64,000 nucleotides of DNA from Rugalucina vietnamica (lineage: Eukaryota > Mollusca > Bivalvia > Lucinida > Lucinidae), in assembly GCA_964017185.1 (NCBI GenBank), contig OZ024876.1:928001-992000 (forward strand). Direction: 5' to 3'. The notes under the pieces are model-generated. The model saw only the letters and a list, made by a program, of their open reading frames with translations. It ran no database searches and was not told where the DNA came from. Below, in pieces: positions 46,401 to 58,400 of this stretch. The first letter of the stretch is position 1. Every line of letters starts with the position of its first letter. The position numbers and the translations under genes are program-made.

Positions 46401-49400
46401 TTCTCATGAGAAAACCAACAATGTGGCTCTGACCAGGTTTATCACAAACCAACCTGTACAGTCACAGAATAAAGCTAGATGCTTGAAATTTGGCCAATCA
46501 AAGCCAAATTCTTGAAGCATCTATTCAAAGGGAGAATCAATGTATTTGTTAAAAAAAACTTCAAAAATCTTCTTCTCCGGAACCAATGAACAGATTTCAA
46601 GGAAACTTGGCTTGTAGCATCAGGGAGTAGAGTAGGACAATGTTATCATAAGTCATGACCCTTTGATGACCTTGACCTATTTTAGGGCAAGGTCAACATG
46701 GATTGCCTATGCATTTGAATGGGGAAAACTGTTAAAATGTCAGAGGATAGTTGAGAAAATGATCATAAACTTTATATCATACATAACAAACTTATACAGA
46801 GAATTTTTTAGCTGAAAATTTCATTGAAAAAAAAAAAGATAGTTTTAATATTTTTGCTCAAAACATTCACTGTGGGTACTCATTATAACCACCTCAATGT
46901 GTACCCACATGAGTAAAAATAAGAAAAAAAAAATAACTGAAAAATTTCAATCTTACGAGTTGGATAAAATCCGTCTGTATTATATAACATGGGCGTGCTT
47001 TTGTAGTCATCAAGGTTTATTTCTAGGCAAAGACCGAGGATGTTTGGGAAAATGATCATAAGCGTTACACGATATATCCTGCAAAACTGAAGAAACGTGT
47101 GAAACAATGGTACTCTCCAAGCTTAAGTTACATGACAGTCAGCTCTGGGTTACACAGGAGCTTGAAGTGTGGAGAATCTGTATCACTAGAAGCTGTCTAC
47201 TCACTGTTACCGGACACTGTGGTTGAACATGCGTATTATCAGGTGCTGTATGTTGGAAAATTTTCACAAATGTTCTTGACCCTTTTTTTGTTAATTTTCA
47301 AAATTGAAATAGTCACTGAGTGCTTAAAGTTTCAATTAAGCACCTTCCAATGTTATCTCCACCTACCTATATTGTTTTCTACAAAGGGTGGAGGGGGTGG
47401 TGGCACTCAGGAGGAACTTGAAAAGTTTGAAAGTCTAAGGTGTAAATCTCCAACGATTGGTAAAAATGTCAAAAATCGCCTGGTTTGGCCATCAAATTCG
47501 TTTGTAATTTGATTTAGAACAAAATTTTTTAAAAGAGGTTATGCTGTAAAGAAAATAAATCTCAATGCTTCATGTATTCCATTTTAGATCATTTCCAAAG
47601 GTAACATTATATCAAAAGAAGTCATCACCAAGTCCTTTAAGCAGAGTACCCAATACTTACCAGAGCCAAAGGGTAAAGTTCTACAGAATTCTATGGTACA
47701 GTCACTACTGCAGGAAGAAGGCCTTCTTGATCAGACCGAGTTCTTTGACATCAATGGCCCTCAGGGACCCCCTGGCTGGTCGGCACAGGCAGCCCCAGGG
47801 TGGGGCGGACCACCTGCCCCGAATAATGGTGACTTCAATGGTCATTTAACAGGTAATGGGATACTTACTTTCATGAAATGGGCTGCTTCAAAGGAAACCC
47901 ATCATTTTACACAGCTCCTTTGTTTTCACTACACAGATAGTACAATTCAGTACAATTCCTCTACTTTCTAAATCCAAAATTTCCAGCCTCTAGCCATTTT
48001 CTGTACTTGCACAGCTTGGTTAATGTTGGACCTGTTTGGAAACCACATAGTTGGTTTTCTCACGTCGCGTCTCAGATAATAAAAACTGGCATAGACATTT
48101 AGCTTTTTATTCACTGTCATCCGTTTTCTCTCTTATTGGTCTTATTAATTGTTTACACTATGACAGTTTTAGATTTTGTTCTTACTGATTTTTGTGTTTA
48201 TTTTTTTTCCAGCTGACCATTCTAGACAAATTTACAATAGTTGTCCTAAATTTACGAATGGAAAGGATAAGGTCATCAAATCACATTTACAATTAATATG
48301 TATGTACCAAAATTTAAGGACAAACTACTTTTCCCAAAACAATCTGTAATTGTTTTGTCATTTGTGTTCGGACAAAATATTCAGATCAGTAATCACCTTT
48401 TGCGGGGGCGGGGGTGGGGGGGGGGGGGATTAGCTCTAAAAGCACCCACTTTTTCAGAATGCACGCATTTTTCCCAGCTCCATCAGGTCGTACATTTTAC
48501 CATTCTTTCAGCTCTGAAAGCACCCACTTTTTCAGTTTGATCTGCTCCGTAAGCCCCCCCTTTTTTAACCTCGGGCGGCACATACATACCCATTTTATAT
48601 GTGAGTACCCCCCTCCCCCTGGGCTTTATTATCTTTGAAAGGTAAAAGTAAGCAGCCCGTTTCAGCAACCCTATAATATCTCAATGTTTTGTGTCCGTCA
48701 CATGAAACAGCTTTTATGATGTTTTTGGTTTCAAAGTAAGCTAACACCTCACAATTTTTGGCTAAACTTTTTTTGTGACATTATTTTCCAGATTCCAGTT
48801 CGTCTGACGATGGTGATTTTGACTTTGTAACTGAAGTTCCACAACTCCGGCATTTCCCACTGAAGCTCCATATCACCAGGAATATGTTTCCCGTTGTTAG
48901 AGTTCTTGTATACTTTGTTACTGGGGAAGGAGAAATGGTTGCTGATACCCTGGATTTTGATGTGGAACCATGTATTGGTAATAAGGTAATATGTGACAGT
49001 CTTGCATTTTGTAACAAAAAACATGCCCTTAAACTTTTTTAAACTCAAAATTTCAAGCTTCTAGCAGTTAATTATGACTGTACAGCCCAGTGTTTTGTCA
49101 TGCCATGGCTCTTATATTTCAATATTTCAGGTTGAAATGAATTTCTCTGACAGACTGCCTCTTCCTGGTAGCAACATTACTGTGTCTCTCTCGGCAACAT
49201 CTGGTTCCCTGTGCTCAATGTCTATGGTTGATAAGAGTGTCTACCTGCATGGGGGAAACAACCTACTCCGGATGTCAACCGTCATGGATAGGTTAAAGTC
49301 TTATGACCTGTCGTCAGATTTTATCATGGACTGGCAGTACTGTTCAGCGACATCAGACCCTCCTCAAGTTCTTACACCTGTTGGTAAGATTTAAGCTGCA

Positions 49401-52400
49401 GCGTGAAAAAAACGGTTTTCTGGGTTTCCGACTAGGTCTGACTAAAATCAGCTTGTACAGACACAAAAGAAGGCTAGAAGCTTGAAATTTTATATTTAAA
49501 AAGAAGAGGGATTGCACTGTCCGAGAAGCAAAAATCCAGATGCTGATAAGCTGTTGCAACTGCACAGCTGATCTGCATCTTTTGTTATGCACAAGCAAAA
49601 AGCTGGTTTTGGCATGGTGCAGCTCAAATTGTTGATTGGTTTGCATCATTTCATGCTTTACATCCCAGTCAACAGCTAAGACCACATGGAGTGGTGCCCT
49701 CAGCTTAAAGTCTCATATAAAAGACTGAGGAAGCCTTTGATTGCTGTAATATTTGGAAACATACATGATGAAACCATTGTTCTTTGACTTCTAAGCAGGA
49801 CTGACACAAATCATGCTGTACAACAACAAAAAGAATTGCTTTGGTGCTTGAAAAAAAAAGTAAATGACATGAAACTTAACCAATCATATTAGTGACCCTG
49901 TACTTTTCAGTTCTACTCATGGGACAATGGCAAACAGCATAGCCACATATGTGACACTTCTGAACATGGCTTCCCATCTAGGGCTTTTCTCTTTGTTTGA
50001 AGAAACTTTATTAAAATGCAATAAAATACAGATACTTTCCAGGTCCACCAATGTCCCCTGGTATGCAGCCTATTGACGATTGGGACAGCCTAGGCACAGA
50101 CAGTCTTAGGAGGAAGAAGAGATCATTAAGGCAGTTCTACAGTAACATGTACGACTCACTACTGGCTTTTAAGGTGATTAAATTTGTTTTGAAGTTGAAG
50201 ACATTTTACTATAAAAATCTTTGTTTATGATTAATTATTATGACAGATCTGGACCTACAGACCCGACCCTGTTTCCCGCAAAACTGTTAATACATGTGTG
50301 GTCATAACACATTTTATTACATGACGTTATCCACTGGAAAACAGTGACATCATATGATAATAAATTTCATGAGAGGTTTGTATTACCATACAGGTGGCGG
50401 GATTAATAGTTATGACAGACTTGGACCTTCAGACTCGGCCCTGTTTACATGACAGGCATATCTTAGGCCCACCTGACACCCCTGGAGACCCCCGGGGTCC
50501 TGTACCGGGACAAGGTGGACCTGGACTACCCCTGGACCTCACTGAAGGTAAGCCAAAGAGAAGATAGACAAATTATCTTGTGTGTTTATCCAATCTAGCA
50601 ATAATTTCAATGTGCATTCATACTAGCCAATCACTAGAAAATTGCAACATTTAGATAGTAAAAAAAAAAGTACTATCTATATTGTTGAAGCAATATTGAG
50701 CGTCCACAATACTGGAAGTCTAGAAATGCTTGTGAGCCATAAAGAGTACAGTAACACTCGTTCACAAATGGCTTGGAAACAGAAAATTCACATAGTAAAA
50801 GTCACACCCAGGTTCACAGTATAGGTTTTTATGAAGAAATGAGCAAAATTATGGCCTAAATTGTCGTCAGTTATAACCAGATACTCACTTTATCTGGACC
50901 TCTGTGTTGCAGATCCTGATCAAAATGCTGATGAACTGGTGACCACAACTAGAGACTATTTCCCTGAAACCTGGCTCTGGGATCTTGTCCAAATACCGTA
51001 AGATCATTACAAAAACACAGGCCTATGCAATAATATAGATTTTTCTGAAGCTGTAAAAATTGAAAATTTTCAGTAGAAATGTTTTTAGCTCACCTGAGCC
51101 GAAGGCTCACAAGGTGAGCTTATAGGATGGCCATGATCCGGCATCCGTCCGTCCGTCCGTCGTCGTCGTCCATCCACAATTTCAAAGATCTTCTCTGAAA
51201 CCACTAGGCCAATCAAAGCCAAACTTCATGTGGAGCATCCTTAGGACGGGGGAACGAAAGTTTCTATAAATGGTCCAGGTCACATGACCAAGATGGCCGC
51301 CATGACCATACATGGTAAAAACCATAAAAATCTTCTTCTCTGGAACCGGTGGACCAATTACAATGAAACTTGGTATGTAGCATCAGGGACTCTGGCCCGT
51401 CATAGTTTATATAAATCATGACCTTGGGTTGACCTTGACCTATTTTACGGCAAGCTCAATTTTGGTTACATAGGCTTTTCAATGGAAAAAAAAGTGAAAA
51501 CACTGAATTTTTCAGGAAGTTTTGTAGCCTGTGACCTGAAAGTTGGTAGATACATGTACAGACAACATGTTGAGCTTATGAAGTGATGTAAGTATTAAAG
51601 GTCAAGGTCATTTCTTGACCTTGGCCAAAGGTCATTTACAAATTAAATGTTAAACTTAATTTTCTCAGTAACCGCTCAACCAATCAAAGCCAAATTTTAT
51701 ATGTAGTATCCTTAGGATGGGGGAATGAAAGTTAAAATGAATTGGGAAAATTTTCAAAATGTCATTTGATGGGAAAAACTTTATGGAAATAGGCAAATGG
51801 ACTGAATATTTATGATTCTGAAAAAAGGACCCCAGGGGCAGGTCTGCCCCCACCCCGAGGCAATATACATGTATATTATCATAATATTCAAAGATCTTTT
51901 TCTCTTAAACCGTTTGGCTAATCAAATCCAAATGTCTTGTTGAGTATACCTAGTAAGGGAGAATGAAGGTTATATAAATGGTCAAGGTCACATGACCAAG
52001 ATGTCTGCCATGGCTATAAATAGCAAAAACCATTGCAAACCTTCTTCTTCAGAACAAGAAGGCCTTTGAAACTTGGCCTGAAGCATCTATGAATACAGCT
52101 CTACAAAGTTTGTATAAATCATGACCCTGGGATGGCCTTGACCTATTTTACGGCAAGGTCAGCTTAGGTTGCATATCCCAGTTCTCAGGTGAGCGTTTAC
52201 AGGACCATTGGTCCTCTTGTTTATATTTGTCTTATTTTTACTCAAGACAAAGATAGTGGGTATCCACAATCTATATTTTGGATCAAAAATAAGAAAAAAA
52301 ATGTATACCCATGTGCTATATTAAAGTGGGGTGTAATGTGGTATACATTTCATGCACGCATGCACCTACCACACACATGCATGCACGCACACAGTTGTTT

Positions 52401-55400
52401 AGTGGACCAAGTCAATATTTTTTGTCTGACTCAGATGTATTGTCTTATGGTGACACCCTTTTTTCACATTAGCCAATCACATCTTGTGTTTTCTAGGACA
52501 AGTGGACAAATCACACTGCAGGAAACCCTACCTGACACTGTCACTCAATGGCTTGGTAACGCCTACTGTTCCAGTTCAGCCAATGGGATTGGAGTATCAG
52601 AGACAGTGTCCTTGACCTCATTTCAGCCATTTTTCCTGTCTGTGAGCCTGCCCTACTCTGTAGTGAGGGGAGAGGTGGTCACCATGGTGGTTACTGTGTT
52701 TAACTATCTACCACACTGTACTGCGGTAAATCTGCTTTGAACTTTTCTCAAAACATTCTGACTTCAAAGGTCAAATCAGCTGAGATTCTAAATGGTCTGA
52801 TAGACCAATAAAATTACAGATATTTGACCTTGACAAATGGGCCGCATCACTAGAAAAGCAGATTTTTGCATACGCAAAAACAAAAGTGCCTTTGTTTTTG
52901 TTACACTAATAATACAGTTCCTCTTGTACTTATGTGAATTTTAAAGCTCTTTGCCTGCTTCGGTGACTGTACAAGCCAATTTGTTTTAGACTTGGTCAGA
53001 AACCCGAAGACTGGTTTCCTCGCATTACAGATAAAAAGAGGCTACTTCTTTTACAGATAAAACAAAGCCTTTTCTTCAGTGTTGTTTTATTGACCAGTCT
53101 CTGTTGGATACTCATAACATCTTCTACCCTGAAACAGCAATCAAAGTCACGTGGAGCGTTTTTAGGAAGGGGGAACAAAAAGTTGTATAAATGAGCTAGG
53201 GCACATGATCAAGATGGCCACCATGGCTATAAATAGCAAAAACCTTTAAAAATCTTCTTCTTCAGAAGCAGAAGGCCTATGATTTTTAGCTCACCTGAGC
53301 CGAAGGCTCACAAGGTGAGCTTATAGGATGGCCATGCTCCGTCATCCGTCCGTCCATCCGTCGTCCGTCCGTCGTCCGTCCACAATTTCAAAGATCTTCT
53401 CCTCTGAAATCGCTTGGCCAATCAAAGCCAAACTTCATGTGGAGCATCCTTAGGAAAGGGGAACAAAAGTGTATATAAATGGTCCAGGTCACATGACCAA
53501 GATGGCCGCCATGGCTATAAATAGCAAAAACCTTTAAAAATCATCTTCTCCAGAACCAGAAGGCCTATGATTTTGAAACTTGGCATGAAGCATCACAGAA
53601 AGAAGCTCAATAAAATTTATATAAATCATGACCCTGCGATGAGCTTGACCTATTTTACGGCAAGGTCAGCTTAGGTTGCCAATGCATTTGAATGGGAAAA
53701 AATGGTAAAATTCTATTTAATAGGTAAAACTTACTAGGAATAGGCAAATGGACAGAAGATTAATATTTATGGAAAAATTTTGCCCCCTGGGAGTTGTCTG
53801 TCCCTGCCCCAGGGCTATATGCATGTAAATTTCCATAATATTGAAACATCTTCTGTTCTAAAACCCCTTGGCCAATCAAAGCCAAACTTTACATGGAGCA
53901 TCCTTGGGAAGCAGCAAAGAAAGTTGATATAAAAGGTCAAGGTCACATGACCCAGGTGGCCGCCATGGCTATAAATAGCAAAAACCTTTAAAAATCTTCT
54001 TCTCCAGAACCAGAAGGCCCATGATTTTGAAACTTGGCATGAAGCATCAGGCAATGGAGCTCTACAAAGTTTATATAAATCATGACCCTGGGATGACCTT
54101 GACCTTTTTTACAACAAGGTCAACTTAGGCCGCCCATGCACTTGAATGGGAAAAAATAAGAAAATGTCATTTAATGGCAAAAAACTTGCTAGGAATGAGC
54201 AAATGGACAAAAGATTTATGTTTATGAAAATATTTTCGGCCCAGAGGGTTGTCTGCCTCTGCCCCGGGGCTATATACATGTGTATGACCATAATATTCAA
54301 TCATCTTCTTCTCTGAAACCGCTTGGCCAATCAAAGCCAAACTTTATGTGGAGCATTCCTAGGAAGAGTGAATGAAAGTTTGTATAAATGGTCAAGGTCA
54401 CATGACCAAGATGGCCGCCAGGGCTATAAATTATAGTAAAAACCTTTAAAAATCTTCCCCAGAACCAGAAGGCCTATGATTTTGAAACTAAGCATGAAGC
54501 ATCAGGCAATGGAGCTCTACAAAGTTTGTATAAATCATGACCCTGGGATGACCTTGATTTTTTTTACAGGAAGGTCAACTTAGGTTGCCCACGCATTTGA
54601 ATGGGGAAAATTGTTAGGGCAAAACTTGCAGTAAATTGGCAAATGGACTGAATCTTTATGATTTAAAAAAGACATTGCCTCCAGAGGTTGCTCTGGGGTT
54701 ATATACATGTATATTACCATTCTAGTTGTATATATCTCAGGTCTCAGGTGAGCGTTTACAGGACCATTGGTCCTCTGGTTAAACTTGGCATGGAGCAACA
54801 GAGAAAAGAGCTCTACAAAATTTATATAAATCATGATCCTGGGATGACCTTGATCTATTTTACGGCAATGTCAACATAGGTTGCCTATGCATTTGAATGG
54901 GAAAAAGTCTTAAAATGTTATTTGAAGGCAAAACTTGCAGGAAATGGGCAAATGAACTTGAGATTGAAGATTCTGAAAAAGAATTGGACCCTAGGGGTGG
55001 ACCTGCCCCCACCCGGGGCATTATACATGTATATAACCATAATATTCAGAGACCTTCTCCTCTGAAACTACTAATCAAAGCCAAATGTTATGTGAAATAT
55101 CTATAGGAAGGGGTAACGAATGTAAATATTAATTATCCATGTTACATGACAAAGATGGCCGCCATGCTCATATATATGGTAAAAACCCATCAAAAATCTT
55201 TGTCTTAGGAACTGCTAAACCTATTGCAACGAAACTTGGCATGTAGCAATCAAGACTAAAGTAGTACAATGTGTTTAAAATCATAACACTGTGATGACCT
55301 TGACATATTTTACTGCAAGGTCAACATAGGTCACATATAGAGAAAAACTGTTAAGTGTGTTGATATATATCTCAGATTTCAGGTGAGCTTTAAAAGGAAC

Positions 55401-58400
55401 ATTGGTCCTCTAGTCTATAAGTAACCCATACCCCTTAAAGAATCTGGTAAATGTCACTAAAATTTTCATAGCTATATTCCAGGGCCTTAAGATCCCAATT
55501 TGTCAACAATTGAAAGACATTTGTCAGTTTTCAATGGCATGGTAAATCTAGTGAGTTCAAGTACTTTTAGGACTTGATTTTTTATCGTCAAAAAGAGAAA
55601 AATACTGCCAATAAAATACTGACAAATTTGATGAAATGATATGAGCCAAAACATTAGAAAACTGGTCTTTGGGGTTTTCATCCACGTCTGACACAAACTG
55701 GCCTGTGCAGCTTCAGAAGGTGGTTTGTAGCTTCAAATTTTGGATTTAGAAAGTAGAGGAACTGTACTATCTGTGTAGTCAAAACAAGCACTGATCAGCT
55801 GTACAGTTTCTGCACAGCTAATCTGCACCTTTTTTTGCATGGGCAAAAATCTGTTTTTCTCATGACGCCACTCTTATCTTTAAGATTTATTGTTGATTTT
55901 CAGCTTGAAGTTTCTGTGCTGGAGAGCAAGAATTTTGAGATTTTCCCTACCAAAGAAGATGGAACCAGCTTTTGTATATGTGCAGACCAGTCAAAGTCTG
56001 TGGAATTTAATGTCAACCCAAAAACTTTAGGATCATTAAATGTGACAGTGACTGTAAGTTATAGGAGACTATTTGAGCTGCAACATGAGAAAACCGGTCT
56101 TTGAGATTTCCGACTAGGTCCGACACAAACCGACCTGTGCAGTCACAGATAAAGGCTAGAAGCTTAAAATTTCAGATTTAAGAAGAAGAGGAATTGTACT
56201 ATCCATGTAGCGAAAACAAAGGCGCTGATCAGCTTCGCAGTTACTGTGAAGCTGATCTGCGCCTTTGTTTTCGCATAGGCAAAAATCCGGTTCTTTGCAT
56301 GGGAAAACCAGCAATATTAGTTTCCAACCAGATCTGACGCAAATCAGCCTGTACAGTCACAGGAACGGGCTAGGAGCTTGAAATTTTGGATTTGAGAAGA
56401 AATGGAATTGTACTGTCTTTGTAGTGAAAACAAAGGCGCTGATCAGCTATGCAGTTACTTTGTTTTCGCTTATGCACGTTGTTTGTTCATAATTTCGTAG
56501 AATTTATGTCAAAGGTTTGGTTAAAATTTCTCTAGTGGTGTATATCTCATGAATCAGTGATCAGAAACCATTCATATTTGGACTATAGGTACCCTTTAGG
56601 GTTTGCTTTGTTTCCACGAGTATGGACCCTGAGGTCCATGCCCGGGGATGGGGCTAGAGGTCAAAATCCAGGTCACCGTTTTCAGCCACATTGGTTGTCT
56701 ATGAAGAACAAGTGTGATAAAACACAAAAAATATCAAAGTGACTTACCTCATATAAGCCTGGTGTCCTTTTTATGGGAAAAAGGCAAAGTGCATAGCCCC
56801 AGATGGGATGCCGCAGAAATCTGCATCTCATCCGGGTCTGTTGTGTTTCATCAAAAAGTGAAGGCAAAAATAAAAAAAAAATCAGTCCTGATGTGAAAAA
56901 AATATAATAAAAAAATCAGTCTTGATGTCTCTGAAAGTGACAAGGGCTCTTCCAAATGATAATGATGGGTGAATCCATTCTTCATTCATGACTTACAAAA
57001 CTGATGCTGTGTGTATGTTTACAGGCATTCCTGCGAGAACATCGGGCTACGTGTAGTAGTACCGTACCGCCGAGAGGCTACAGGAATAAACAGAGTTCTG
57101 ACACAGTTGTCAGACAGATGCTTGTTAAGGTATGAGCGTCATTCAATAAATTCTGAAAATGGTTTCATGTGTGAAGTGTAGAGTTTTTAATCAAAATATG
57201 AGCCATGTCATGAGAAAACCAGATTTTTGCCCATGCGAAAACAAAGGCACAGATCAGCTTCGCAGAAACTACAAGAGCTGATATTCCTGAAAATCTCAAA
57301 ATTTATGTTTATGGTATTAATCCAATAAATGTATCATTACTAAACCATGGCCATGCAATATATACAATTTTCAGAAGCTGTAAATATTGAAAAATTACTG
57401 TGAAAAAATTTTGATATTTTTGTTGTTTTGGCTCAAAATATAGATCATGGGTGCACGTTGCACCTTGGCGAGGGGGTTCGAACATGTACCCACAATCTAT
57501 GCTTTGGAGCAAAAAAAAATGTATACCCCCTCTCACCCAAGTGTTTATCGCACCTGCTTATAGCAGGGTGCGATATAGGAGTCCAAATTTCCGTCCGTCC
57601 GTCCGTTCATTCGTTCGTCCGTCCGTCCGTCAACATTTACGTCGAAGTTTGGTTTTCTCTACATAAGTGATAGCTAGGATTGTGAAACCTTGCATAGTAA
57701 TTGTCCTTGACATACCCTTCAAGCACGCACCTTGACCCGGTGCCCTTGACCTATATTTCACGGTCCATTGACTTTGTTTATTTTTACGTCGAAGTTCCGT
57801 TTTCTCTGTATCATTGATAGCTGTGAGTGTGAAACCTTGCATAGTAATTGTCCTTGACATACCCTTCAAGCATGCACCTTGACCCGCTGACCTTGACCTA
57901 TATTTTACAGTCCATTGACTTTGTTAATTTTTACATCGAAGTTTGGTTTTCTCTGCATCAGTGATAGCTAGGATTGTGAAACCTTGCATAGTAGTTGTCC
58001 TTGACATACCCTTCAAGCACGCACCTTGACCCGGTGCCCTTGACCTATATTTCATGGTCCATTGACTTTGTTAATTTTTACGTCGAAGTTCCGTTTTCTA
58101 TGTATCAGTGATAGCTGTGAGTGTGAAACCTTGCATAGTAATTGTCCTTGACATACCCTTCAAGCAAGCACCTTGACCCACTGACCTTGACCTATATTTC
58201 ACGGTCCATTGACTTTGTTAATTTTTAAGTCGAAGTTTGGTTTTCTCTGCATCAGTGATAGCTGTGAGTGTGAAACCTTGCATAGTTATGTGTATTTTGC
58301 CCGATGCAGGTGCGATATCGACCTCCGCGGAGTTCTTGTACTAAATAAAAATTTGGTTGGAGGGGGTAAACATTACATGGACATTATAGTTATTGTCTAC

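Noticed and set aside
49353..49685. 110-codon minus-strand frame
   Set aside because: It is antisense to exon 15 and a family A copy.
52189..52740. 183-codon frame as one exon
   Set aside because: Only 52497-52725 is exon 19. The upstream part is family D and B repeat, and a good acceptor (TTTTCTAG) stands at 52496.
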